Assembly (NCBI GenBank): GCA_021413535.1 | Contig: JAIOQF010000241.1 | Span: 1-33,730, forward strand | DNA length: 33,730 bases | Direction of reading: 5' to 3' | Source: Verrucomicrobiota bacterium | GTDB lineage: Bacteria > Verrucomicrobiota > Verrucomicrobiia > Verrucomicrobiales > Verrucomicrobiaceae | Part shown: in pieces, positions 9,253-18,204 of the stretch | Layout: each line of letters starts with the position of its first letter | How positions within the stretch are numbered: position 1 is the first letter of the stretch | Translations under genes and position numbers: made by a program | The notes under the pieces: model-generated | Seen by the model: only the letters and a program-made list of their open reading frames with translations | Databases searched by the model: none | What the model was told of the DNA's origin: nothing

Positions 9253-11040
9253 TCAGTTCGCAGCGAGATGCTTTTCCACGCCGGTGACGATCTCACGAAC
9301 GCGGAAGGCCAGGCCGTCGGTCTTGCAGACGGATTTGATCTTGGGATCGGCATAACGCGCGCGCAGCAGCATGGCCAGCTGACCGAAGCCGTAGGCACCG
9401 GAATCGTTCATCTCGACTGCGATCACATGCTTGTAGCCCGCAATGATTTTTTCCAGGCCATTGGGCATGGGGTGCAGGTGACGCATGTTGGCCGCGCCGA
9501 CATGGTAACCTTCTGAGCGGAGACGATCAGTGGCTTCCTTGACCGGGCCCCAGGCGCTGCCCCAAGCGATGAGAAGCGCGTCACCAGCGCTTTCACCGTG
9601 GATTTCCGGCAGCGGAAATTCCGCGGCGGCATCCAGCAATTTTTGCCGTCGCTTGTTGGTCATCTCCTGGTGCATCTTGGCGTTGCCGCTGGGATGACCC
9701 CATTCGTCGTGTTCCAAACCGGAGATGTGCGGATATTTGCCTGCGGCCATTTTGGTGCCGGGAGGCGCGTGCCTGGTGGTTTTATCCAGCGGGTAAGGTC
9801 GGAAATCTTCACCACGCGGCGAGAGATCGAGCGACGGCTCCACCCAATGTTTGTCGACATCCGGTTCTGTGAAGGCTTCGATGCGACTGCTGAGAGCTTG
9901 GTCGCTAAGAATGATGACGGGGCAGGAATATTTCCGTGCGATGCGTCCGGCTTCGAGCGCGATGTAGAAGCAGTCTTCCACATCTTTCGGTGCCAGCACG
10001 AAACGCGGCGTGTCACCGTGGCTGCCGTAGATCGCCTGCATCAAGTCGGACTGTTCCACGCTTGTGGGCAAACCGGTCGAGGGACCGCCGCGTTGGACGT
10101 TCACCACGATGAGCGGCAGTTCCGCCATGCTGGCATAGCCGAGGGCTTCCTGCTTGAGTGAGATGCCAGGACCGCTGCTGCCGGTGATGGCGAGATGGCC
10201 GGCGAACGCCGCGCCGATGGCCATGCTCACGGCGGCGAGTTCGTCTTCCGCCTGCACAAAGACGCCGCCGTATTTCGGCAGTTCACTGCGCAATGTTTCC
10301 ATGATGGGCGACCACGGAGTGATCGGATAAGCTGAGCCGTAGCGCACACCCGCCGCCAGCAGTCCGAGGGAGAGCATCTGGTTGCCATCAGTGCTGATGC
10401 GGTTGGCATCTTGAGCTTCACCGGGCACGAACGTGAATTTTTCGAGGTCGCCAATCTGATAGGCATAACCGGCATCGAAGGCGAGCAAGGCGTTGCGCAG
10501 CACGCTTTCATCTTTCTTGCCAAACTGGCGGCTGACGATGGTGACCAGCTTGTCTTTGTCGAGTCCGAACACGGCGCAGATCAGACCCAGCACCAGCATA
10601 TTTTTTCCGCGATCTCTGGCTGATCCGCCGAGGGCTTCGACTGTGGCTGCGGTGAAAGGAATGCCGAAGTAATGAATGCCGCGTTCGTGCTTGATTTCAG
10701 TCACCTCGCCGCTGTCGTAGAGGCAGATGCCGCCGTTGCGCAGCGCGCTGATGTGGCTGTCGTAACTGTGCTGGTAAAACGCAACCAGGACGTCCGCATC
10801 ATCGCCTGCAGTGAGCACTTCACCGGAACCGAGATGAACTTGAAAGATGGAAGGCCCGCCACTGATGGTGGAGGGAATGGTCATGTAAGTCATCACCTCC
10901 TGGGCGGTGCGTCCGGCGAGTCGGGCGAGGAATCCGCCGATGGACTGAATGCCATCCTGCGAATTACCGGCCAGGCGAATGACGGCATTGCGCAACGTGT
11001 GAGCTGAAGACGACGGAACGGAGACGGCTGGTGCTGACAT
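9253..11040 (-). CDS. korA: 2-oxoacid:acceptor oxidoreductase subunit alpha (gamma-alpha fusion)
   Basis: YGSAYPITPWSPIMETL, GSSGPGISLKQEALGYASMAELPLIVVNVQRGGPSTGLPTSVEQSDLMQA; N-terminal gamma-type domain; adjacent korB. Confidence 0.93.
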   Translation of the reverse strand: MSAPAVSVPSSSAHTLRNAVIRLAGNSQDGIQSIGGFLARLAGRTAQEVMTYMTIPSTISGGPSIFQVHLGSGEVLTAGDDADVLVAFYQHSYDSHISALRNGGICLYDSGEVTEIKHERGIHYFGIPFTAATVEALGGSARDRGKNMLVLGLICAVFGLDKDKLVTIVSRQFGKKDESVLRNALLAFDAGYAYQIGDLEKFTFVPGEAQDANRISTDGNQMLSLGLLAAGVRYGSAYPITPWSPIMETLRSELPKYGGVFVQAEDELAAVSMAIGAAFAGHLAITGSSGPGISLKQEALGYASMAELPLIVVNVQRGGPSTGLPTSVEQSDLMQAIYGSHGDTPRFVLAPKDVEDCFYIALEAGRIARKYSCPVIILSDQALSSRIEAFTEPDVDKHWVEPSLDLSPRGEDFRPYPLDKTTRHAPPGTKMAAGKYPHISGLEHDEWGHPSGNAKMHQEMTNKRRQKLLDAAAEFPLPEIHGESAGDALLIAWGSAWGPVKEATDRLRSEGYHVGAANMRHLHPMPNGLEKIIAGYKHVIAVEMNDSGAYGFGQLAMLLRARYADPKIKSVCKTDGLAFRVREIVTGVEKHLAAN

Positions 11041-11176
11041 GGGATAAAATGACGTGGGATTGAAGCAAAATACCAAAGTGACGATATTGCAACAATCTGT
11101 TCCGGGTAAAACGCAGCTTGGTAGGGGCGTCTTGCCGCTTGCCTTTTATCCGTGAACTGCCTAGCCTCGGATCAAG

Positions 11177-11797
11177 ATGTCTAAAATACTGCTGGCAGCG
11201 TTGTTCGGTGCCATTATTTGCGTGGCTTGGGGAGCGATTTCATGGATGGGTCTGGAGTGGCACAGCGGCACGCTGAACAGATTTGCCGATGAGGCCGCAG
11301 TGGGTGAAATCATCAAGGCTGATGCGGGCGCAGTGCTGGAGCACAATGGCCAGACATCTGGCATGTTCATGCTGCCACTCGGCACCGTCGTCGGTGAACG
11401 CGCCCCCAGCGAAGAGAGCAAAGCACGGAATCGTGCCGCGCTCCAAGCGCATGCTGACGGCCCCTACTTTTACGGCATCATTCGGCCAGGACCGAAGCCG
11501 ATGAACATGATCGTGAATCTCAGCCTGGCCTTCGCCCGCTCTTTTGCCGCCTGTTTCATCATCGCCCTGCTCTTGAGCTGGACCATGCGATTGGATTATG
11601 TGCAGCGGATATTTTTCTGCGCCATCGCCGGATTATTTGCCGGACTGGTCAGTGATGTCCCGCTGTTGATCTGGTTCGAAGCTCCGTTGCACCATACGCT
11701 CATCAACCTCGCCGATCATCTCTGCGAATGGTTCCTCGCCGGACTCGTCATCGCCGCCCTCGTGCCGGGACGGGAGATCTGGGAGAGGATACGGTGA
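11177..11797 (+). CDS. Hypothetical membrane protein
   Basis: 206 aa with an N-terminal TM helix and several C-terminal hydrophobic helices. No recognised domain. Confidence 0.6.
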   Translation: MSKILLAALFGAIICVAWGAISWMGLEWHSGTLNRFADEAAVGEIIKADAGAVLEHNGQTSGMFMLPLGTVVGERAPSEESKARNRAALQAHADGPYFYGIIRPGPKPMNMIVNLSLAFARSFAACFIIALLLSWTMRLDYVQRIFFCAIAGLFAGLVSDVPLLIWFEAPLHHTLINLADHLCEWFLAGLVIAALVPGREIWERIR

Positions 11798-11951
11798 ATG
11801 TGATCCGTGAGATCCATCGACCAATGAAAATCAGATGAATAAAGGAGAGCGGTGAGAGCAGCGCCCACAAATAATGCGTAGGGTTTTGCCCCATATACGC
11901 TGAGCAGGTTTCGCGACACACTTAGCGGATTCAAAAGATTGTTGTTGATCC

Positions 11952-12413
11952 GTGAACTCTCCCACCATGCAGCCCGCATCATCCCGTTTCTATCTCGCGT
12001 CATTCCTCGCGGCGGGCTTCCTGACCCTGTTGACCGGCTGCGATCAGCCGCCTTCGGCTACAGTATCGCCATCTGGCGAGCGCACGCGCACGACATCAAC
12101 CAACGAAGCCCTGGATCTCAAGCAGCGTCAAATTGCCTTTCTCAACCGAATCCGCGAGGCGGACCCCGAAGGGCGAACCATTGATCGCGCACTCTTGAAT
12201 GAGCAAAACGAACTCGGCCTGGTGCTGGATCGCTCTGTGGAAATGGACAAAATCCCGGCATTGATGCGCATCATGCTCGGCAAAATGGCGACTGAGTTTC
12301 CCGGCGAGGATGCGACGGTTATTGTTTATACACCATCGAATCCGCCGCACAAAATTGGCACTGGCCGCCTGAATTCCCGCACCCGCGATATGACTTACAC
12401 GCCGGAAAAATAG
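11952..12413 (+). CDS. Hypothetical lipoprotein
   Basis: Signal peptide with lipobox (FLTLLTGCDQPP), 153 aa. Confidence 0.6.
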   Translation: MNSPTMQPASSRFYLASFLAAGFLTLLTGCDQPPSATVSPSGERTRTTSTNEALDLKQRQIAFLNRIREADPEGRTIDRALLNEQNELGLVLDRSVEMDKIPALMRIMLGKMATEFPGEDATVIVYTPSNPPHKIGTGRLNSRTRDMTYTPEK

Positions 12414-12458
12414 CTGCCTCACATTTGGCCCCTTCACCAAACCTAAACAAATAAACAT

Positions 12459-12965
12459 ATGCCTGGAACTGTTGATGATTTCATGAGCCGCTTTGGCGGA
12501 GATAAAACTGTGGATGATCGCGAAGCCGCTCAGTATCACGACCGTTTCGTTTCGACCCACTCCGACGACTCCGCCTTCGACAACAAAACCTACCAGCAGA
12601 GCGCGACGGAATATCTTGGCAAGATGCCGGACGATCAATTTCACCAGGCAGCGAGCACAGCTATCTCTCAAGCTCCGCCAGAAGAGCGCAAGGGTCTGCT
12701 TGGCGGACTGTTGGGTTCGCTGGGTGGCGGCGGTGCGCTGAGTGGCATCGCCAGAATGCTGGGCCTGGGCTCGACAGATCCGAACAAGATGAGCGGCGAT
12801 GACGCTGCCCGAGTCATGGATTACGCCCGCCGCGAAAAGCCGGAGGCGTTGCAGCAGGCTGTGGCGGAGAAGCCCTGGTTTGTAAAAGCGATGGGAAACC
12901 CCGTGGTGCTCGGTGCGCTGACGCTGGCCGCCGGGAAGCTGCTGCAACATCAGCGTGGAAAATAG
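12459..12965 (+). CDS. Conserved hypothetical protein
   Basis: 168 aa, ATG start, Gly-rich centre (GLLGGLLGSLGGGG), followed by the GlsB-like gene. Confidence 0.6.
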   Translation: MPGTVDDFMSRFGGDKTVDDREAAQYHDRFVSTHSDDSAFDNKTYQQSATEYLGKMPDDQFHQAASTAISQAPPEERKGLLGGLLGSLGGGGALSGIARMLGLGSTDPNKMSGDDAARVMDYARREKPEALQQAVAEKPWFVKAMGNPVVLGALTLAAGKLLQHQRGK

Positions 12966-13056
12966 ACATTAAATTCAAATCATACTTTCGCTTACTTAGC
13001 AGTGGCAAGCCAACGATGGCACAATCGATAAAAACACTTAACCTACCATACTTATC

Positions 13057-13314
13057 ATGAGTTTCCTTTGGATGTTACTAATTGGCCTTATTGTTGGAGC
13101 AATCGCAAAATTCCTAATGCCCGGCAAAGATCCCGGCGGCTTCATTGTCACAATTCTGATTGGAATCGTGGGAGCACTTGTCGCGGGATTTTTGGGTCGT
13201 TCTCTTGGTTGGTATACTGAAGACCAGCCTGCTGGCTTTCTTGCCTCGGTGGTGGGAGCAATCTTGCTGTTGATAGTTTACCGGCTCTTCACCAAGGGAC
13301 GGACAACGACATAA
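13057..13314 (+). CDS. GlsB/YeaQ/YmgE family stress-response membrane protein
   Basis: LIGLIVGAIAKFLMPGKDPGGFIVTILIGIVGALVAGFLG...VVGAILLLIVYR is the family signature. Confidence 0.9.
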   Translation: MSFLWMLLIGLIVGAIAKFLMPGKDPGGFIVTILIGIVGALVAGFLGRSLGWYTEDQPAGFLASVVGAILLLIVYRLFTKGRTTT

Positions 13315-13380
13315 CTATCGGAGTATTTAATTAATATAAGTGCCGCCCTGCGCGTGTGCTTGCTGCTCGGTAATTAATAA

Positions 13381-13415
13381 TAGTCGTGGGTTTCAACCCC
13401 GCGACTACCTTTTTG
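13381..13415 (+). terminator. Rho-independent terminator-like hairpin
   Basis: TAGTCGTGGG (13381-13390), loop tttcaac, CCCGCGACTA (13398-13407). This is a 10-bp stem with one G-U pair, followed by CCTTTTTG. It lies between convergent genes. Confidence 0.7.
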
Positions 13416-13441
13416 TGTTCACAGCACATCCCTTCCCTGTG

Positions 13442-15184
13442 CTACACCGCCACCGCATCTGCTTCCTTCGCCTGCGCGGCAGCATTCTTCACTTCGAACT
13501 CACGGCACCAGCCTTTGATCTCCAGATCGTTGAAAATTTTTCCGATCACCCGGCGCAACAAGCCTTTGAGATTCGCATTCTCCACGGCCTGCAAAGAACG
13601 GATGGCTTGCTCCTTGTAGCTTTCTAGCAACAGCATCGCTTTTTCGTGTGCGGTGCTAGTTTGCGCCCACTCGCGGATCGAGGCTTTGTCGGGCGGTGCT
13701 TCGAGCTCGCCGTTCCAGAGCTTTTCCATCACGGCTTTTATTTCGCCTTGGCCGCGCTCGCGGAGAAGGGCCAGCACGATGCTAGGACGGATGGCCACGG
13801 AATTGTCGGCGGCGGAGTCTTCACCGAGATCATCGAGGTCATCGCGAATCTGATAGGCGATGCCGAGCGCCTCGCTGTAGTCGTGAAGCGCATCTTCGGT
13901 TTCTTCCAGCTGGCCGGCGATGGCCGCGCCAACTTTAAGCGCGACTTCAAAAGCCGGCGCGGTTTTGCTGCGGAAAATCTCCAGCACTTGGGTGCTGGTG
14001 AGCGCCACGGGATGCTTGTCCCAGAGCAATTCCGCGCCTTGGCCACGGCAGAGTTCGCGCTGGCCCACGGCCGCAATTTTGAGCATCGCGCAACGCACCA
14101 CCGGCGAGAGAAAATTATCAGCCAGCAAACGATAGCCTTCGCCGATCAACAAATCACCCACGTTTAACGCGACACCAACGCCGTGTTCTTCATGAAGCGT
14201 GGCTTCGCCGTAGCGTTCCTTGTCGTTATCTTCGATGTCGTCGTGCACCAGCGAGGCTTTATGGAAGCACTCCACGGCGATCGCGGCTTTTTTCAAATCA
14301 TCGCTCAACGGCCCTTCGGGATCACTCCGCAATGCCTGATGCGCCGCGACGGTGAGGAAGGGACGCCAGCGGTTGCCGGCGCGGGCCAGCCAGTCGCGCG
14401 CGATTTCCTCGGTCTTGTCTTGCGGCTTGCCCAGCAGCGTGTCGAGCGCATCACGCGTGAACCATTGCTTCACCTCGTCTTGCAGCGCGTTCAGATTCAA
14501 ACGACGCGTTTTGTCGTCGCTGGTGAGATGAATGAAATCCCAGACCCAGTCGATGTCGACCGTGGTATCGATGCAGTCATCCTGAAGCAATGGCACCGCG
14601 ATGGCGGGAATGGCCGCAGCTTCGACATAGGGGAACGTGCGCTCCAGCACCGGCAGGCAGGAGATGCCGACTATGGCTTCGATCTTGCCTGTTTGAATGA
14701 GCGACATCACGATGGCGCTGCCTTCCGCGACCAGCACCGCGTAGCCGAGGCGCTCCGCTTCGTTTTGAAAATCCTGGATGGTGCAGAGGCCGCACTGTTT
14801 GCAGAGCAGGCCAAATTCATCAAAGGGCGCAGGGCATTTGCTTTCGATGCGCAGGCACTTCGGCATCAGCAGCAAGCGTTTCTCGTAGGGGATGGTCGCC
14901 AGCGTTTCGCGCCAGGCTTCGTTGCCGATCAGCACGCCAACATAATCAATATGGATGGCATCAATCTGGTGATCCGCGAGAATGCGCTCCGCATGGGTGC
15001 GCAGTTCATCGAGCGGCATCGGCGGCACCAGCTTGTTCGTTTCCACATAGTTTCGGACCAGACCAAGAATGCGATCGCGCTCCGACTTCGTCTGCGGGAT
15101 GTTCTTCTTCGGCTGACGAAACCGGCGCACCGTGATTGGCACGGACGGTGGAAGCTGGGCGGAGCGGACGGCGACGGTGGACAT
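13442..15184 (-). CDS. DUF116 domain-polyprenyl synthetase fusion protein
   Basis: N-terminal DUF116-like region 'LLLMPKCLRIESKCPAPFDEFGLLCKQCGLCTIQDFQNEAERLGYAVLVAEG...'. C-terminal trans-isoprenyl diphosphate synthase with FARM (HDDIEDND) and SARM (QIRDDLDD). Start placed at MSTVAVRSAQ. Confidence 0.87.
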   Translation of the reverse strand: MSTVAVRSAQLPPSVPITVRRFRQPKKNIPQTKSERDRILGLVRNYVETNKLVPPMPLDELRTHAERILADHQIDAIHIDYVGVLIGNEAWRETLATIPYEKRLLLMPKCLRIESKCPAPFDEFGLLCKQCGLCTIQDFQNEAERLGYAVLVAEGSAIVMSLIQTGKIEAIVGISCLPVLERTFPYVEAAAIPAIAVPLLQDDCIDTTVDIDWVWDFIHLTSDDKTRRLNLNALQDEVKQWFTRDALDTLLGKPQDKTEEIARDWLARAGNRWRPFLTVAAHQALRSDPEGPLSDDLKKAAIAVECFHKASLVHDDIEDNDKERYGEATLHEEHGVGVALNVGDLLIGEGYRLLADNFLSPVVRCAMLKIAAVGQRELCRGQGAELLWDKHPVALTSTQVLEIFRSKTAPAFEVALKVGAAIAGQLEETEDALHDYSEALGIAYQIRDDLDDLGEDSAADNSVAIRPSIVLALLRERGQGEIKAVMEKLWNGELEAPPDKASIREWAQTSTAHEKAMLLLESYKEQAIRSLQAVENANLKGLLRRVIGKIFNDLEIKGWCREFEVKNAAAQAKEADAVAV

Positions 15185-15273
15185 GCGGATGCGTGATATG
15201 TAAACAAGCAAAGCAGAGGATGTCTTGCAAGATCTGCGCAAAACCTGGCAAATAAAGCCGGGACTTTTATAAA

Positions 15274-16122
15274 TTACGCCTCAAGCGCGGCCGCGGCCTT
15301 CGCCTTTGCTTCCTCCGCCTTGCGCATGATTTCCTCGGGCGAGGGCAGCGCCGCCAGCACTTCCGCGGGTATGAATCCATCCTGCGCCATCTTTGTGAGA
15401 CATTTTTTCCGTTCTTCCAGCGCCTTGTCAGGACTGCGCTCCTTGGAAAAGCGACTTTTTGCGGCCACGCTGCGGTCGCGGAGACGCGCATAGATATCGC
15501 CGCCGAGTAGGCTGGTAATGTCCACCTTCATCTTCTCTCGACCGAGGTCGGCTTCACTGACCACGTCGCCATTGATCGGGCCGGCGGAGTATTTGGGAAA
15601 CATGATCGCGACCTCCGGACAGACACGGCTGCACGCGGGACAGTTCGTCTTGCAGTTGTCGTTGTTCTGCACCTGAATTTTTCCATCGCCGCTCACGCCA
15701 TAGACATCAAAAAGGCAGAAGCTCAGGCACTGCATGCAATTGGTGCAGCGAGAGTAATCGATCACCGGGAACCACGGCTTCCACACGCCCGGCTGGTTCA
15801 TCGGCGTGGTGCCGCGAGTTTTTTCCACAAGCAAAACCACGCTCTCGGCGTCGAGTCCGGTGATGTCTCGCGCCTCGATGTTCACCTTGCCAGTCGAGTC
15901 TACCAGCACCGGTGCCTTTTGATCAGGAAACAAGCCGAGCACCAGCAGGCTGCGGTCGTCATGCGGCATCGCTGCAGTGCCGTTCGCGGTCGCACGAGTC
16001 ACCGCGTAACCCTTGTCCAGCAGCGCAGCCATGACCTTTGCACGCGCTTCAGCGGAGAGTGTGATAGCTCCCTCGCCTTCATAGAGGACGAGGCGGAGCG
16101 GGCGGTGGGTGTGGGTGATCAT
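15274..16122 (-). CDS. 4Fe-4S ferredoxin-type protein
   Basis: Two cluster motifs: CTNCMQCLSFC and CKTNCPACSRVCPEVAIMFP. Ala/Lys-rich C-terminus. Confidence 0.82.
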   Translation of the reverse strand: MITHTHRPLRLVLYEGEGAITLSAEARAKVMAALLDKGYAVTRATANGTAAMPHDDRSLLVLGLFPDQKAPVLVDSTGKVNIEARDITGLDAESVVLLVEKTRGTTPMNQPGVWKPWFPVIDYSRCTNCMQCLSFCLFDVYGVSGDGKIQVQNNDNCKTNCPACSRVCPEVAIMFPKYSAGPINGDVVSEADLGREKMKVDITSLLGGDIYARLRDRSVAAKSRFSKERSPDKALEERKKCLTKMAQDGFIPAEVLAALPSPEEIMRKAEEAKAKAAAALEA

Positions 16123-16174
16123 AAAAAAAGTCGGCGGGCAGAAGTCAGCGCGTCTATGAAGAACGTTTCAAGTT

Positions 16175-16504
16175 TCATGCATCGCACAACATTCCCGCAG
16201 TCACTTCATCAGCCGTCTGCGCGCGCATGTTGAGAATCTCGGCATCATCCGACAGCGGTGCGCCGCACTGGGTGAATAAACCTTTCACCACGCGCGGATA
16301 ACATGCCGCGATGCGGAGCGGTCCATTCGCTGCGAGGGCTTTCAGCCGTTCATCCCGATGCGCGGCCATCTCACAGAGATCAGCCACGGATTCAAAGCCC
16401 GCGACGGATTCGCACAACTTCATCAGCACCTCGTCTTTTACCGCCTGCGGCACCACTTGCGCGTAGGCGCAGCGGCAATACAAAAGTTTTGCGTTCGTAG
16501 ACAT
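16175..16504 (-). CDS. Cys-containing small conserved hypothetical protein
   Basis: 109 aa. 'LLYCRCAYAQVVP...SVADLCEMAAHRD...RIAACYPRVVKGLFTQCGAPL'; sits between the ferredoxin and SufU genes in the same direction. Confidence 0.65.
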   Translation of the reverse strand: MSTNAKLLYCRCAYAQVVPQAVKDEVLMKLCESVAGFESVADLCEMAAHRDERLKALAANGPLRIAACYPRVVKGLFTQCGAPLSDDAEILNMRAQTADEVTAGMLCDA

Positions 16505-16511
16505 GCTCTGC

Positions 16512-16853
16512 TTACGCAGATTTATTCTCTTCCAGCGCCTGTTTCAAGGCCTGCCAGGGGAGCGTGGCGCATTTCACGCGCATGGGAAACTTGCGGACGC
16601 CGACCAAAACCTGGAGATCGCCGAGCTTGTCATCGAGGTCTTTTGGCTCCTCACGCGCGGTGAGCATGTCATGCAGACTGGTCCACAACGACTCAGCATT
16701 CGCGCGCGGTTTGTTCTTGATCTTCTGCGTCATCATCGACGCCGAGGCCATGCAAAGGGAGCAGCCATTGCCTGCATCCGGCATTTCGCCGAAGTTGCGC
16801 GGGCGGCGGCAGTGGTCGAGGACCACCTCCTTGTAAAGTTCATCAAGATCCAC
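16512..16853 (-). CDS. sufU: SufU/NifU-like Fe-S assembly protein, internally shortened
   Basis: N-term MDLDELYKEVVLDHCRRPRNFGEMPDA and C-term GCSLCMASASMMTQKIKNK...LGDLQVLVGVRKFPMRVKCATLPWQAL match SufU. Overlaps the sufS end by 11 bp. The expected CGD segment is absent. Confidence 0.82.
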   Translation of the reverse strand: MDLDELYKEVVLDHCRRPRNFGEMPDAGNGCSLCMASASMMTQKIKNKPRANAESLWTSLHDMLTAREEPKDLDDKLGDLQVLVGVRKFPMRVKCATLPWQALKQALEENKSA

Positions 16854-18087
16854 GGCTGAAGTATTGTTGGATTTCCAAAAGGATTACGATCATGCGGTCG
16901 ATCTCGTCCATCGTGTTGTAAAAATAAAAGCTGGCCCGGGCGGTCGAGTTCACATTGAGCTTGCGCATCAGCGGCTGATTGCAGTGATGACCGCCACGTA
17001 GCGCCAGCCCCCGATGATCCGCCAGTGTGACCACATCATGCGCATGAACTTCCGGCAATACAAAACTCACCAGCCCGGAGCGACCACTGTGCGGTCCGAA
17101 CGCACGGAGATGCGGAATCTCCTTCAACCGCTGATAAGCGTAAGCCGCGAGCTCCTGATCATGAGCGAAGATTTTATCGCGACCTATGGCATCGAGATAA
17201 TCCATGGCCGTATGCAGTGCAATCGGTCCCGAGATGTCCGGCGTGCCTGCTTCAAACTTGTGCGGCAGCGTGTTCCAGCGCGACTCAAAAAAATCTACGC
17301 TGGAGATCATGTCGCCACCGCCCTGCCAGGGCGGCATTTTTTCGAGCAGTTCTTCGCGGCCCCAGAGCACACCGATGCCCGTAGGACCGCACATCTTGTG
17401 ACCGGAGAATACGAGGAAGTCGCAGCCGATGTCCTGCACATCGACCGGCATATGGCCGATGCTCTGTGCTGCATCCACCAGCGTCGTGATGCCGAGTGCG
17501 CGCGCTTTCGCACAGAGTTCCTTCGCGGGATTCACCGTGCCCAGCGTGTTCGATGCCTGCGTGAACGCGAACAGCTTCACCTGCGGCGTGAACAGCTTGT
17601 CGAGCGCCTCAAAATCGAGCTGTCCCTCATCGCCCGTCACGGGCACGTAGGCGAGTTTGGCGCCCGTGCGCTTCGCGATGAGCTGCCAGGGCACGATGTT
17701 GCTATGATGCTCCATCTCCGTGAGCAGGATGATGTCGCCTTCCTTTAAGTTCGCCATGCCCCATGTATTCGCCACCAGATTGATGGACTCGGTGGTGCCA
17801 CGGGTGAAGATGATCTCGCAAGATTTCCCGGCGTTGATAAAATTCGCGGTGCGTTCGCGTGCGCCCTCGTAGCCGTTCGTCGCGCGCATGCTCAGCTCGT
17901 GAATGCCGCGGTGCACGTTGGCGTTGTCGCGTTCGTAGTAGTGCATTAGCGCATCCAGCACCGCGCGCGGTTTTTGCGAAGTCGCGGCGTTGTCGAAATA
18001 GATCAGCGGTTTTCCGTGGACCTCCTGATGGAGAATCGGGAAGTCCTGGCGGATGACTGACCAGTCAGGCTGAGATGAGGCGGGCAC
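16843..18087 (-). CDS. sufS: SufS-type cysteine desulfurase
   Basis: YFDNAATSQKP, FTRGTTESINLVANTWG, FLVFSGHKMCGPTGIGVLWG (PLP Lys), GLALRGGHHCNQPLMRKL (catalytic Cys). Confidence 0.93.
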   Translation of the reverse strand: MPASSQPDWSVIRQDFPILHQEVHGKPLIYFDNAATSQKPRAVLDALMHYYERDNANVHRGIHELSMRATNGYEGARERTANFINAGKSCEIIFTRGTTESINLVANTWGMANLKEGDIILLTEMEHHSNIVPWQLIAKRTGAKLAYVPVTGDEGQLDFEALDKLFTPQVKLFAFTQASNTLGTVNPAKELCAKARALGITTLVDAAQSIGHMPVDVQDIGCDFLVFSGHKMCGPTGIGVLWGREELLEKMPPWQGGGDMISSVDFFESRWNTLPHKFEAGTPDISGPIALHTAMDYLDAIGRDKIFAHDQELAAYAYQRLKEIPHLRAFGPHSGRSGLVSFVLPEVHAHDVVTLADHRGLALRGGHHCNQPLMRKLNVNSTARASFYFYNTMDEIDRMIVILLEIQQYFSRGS

Positions 18088-18204
18088 TCGGGGTGAAAGC
18101 TGGGTGATATTTGGCAGAGGGGTCGATAACTAAGCAGTCGCAGCGCCGCATCTCAAGTGAGTTCGGCGGACGGTTGCTCCGTCAGCGAATCAGCCGATTT
18201 GCGA

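Noticed and set aside
11716-12003. 95-aa minus-strand ORF in the 11.8-12.0 kb spacer
   Set aside because: Overlaps both flanking genes antisense, no domain or supporting signal.
14183-15196. 337-aa plus-strand ORF
   Set aside because: Antisense to the DUF116-prenyl synthase gene, whose protein has clear conserved motifs; the ORF is a by-product of GC-rich codon bias.
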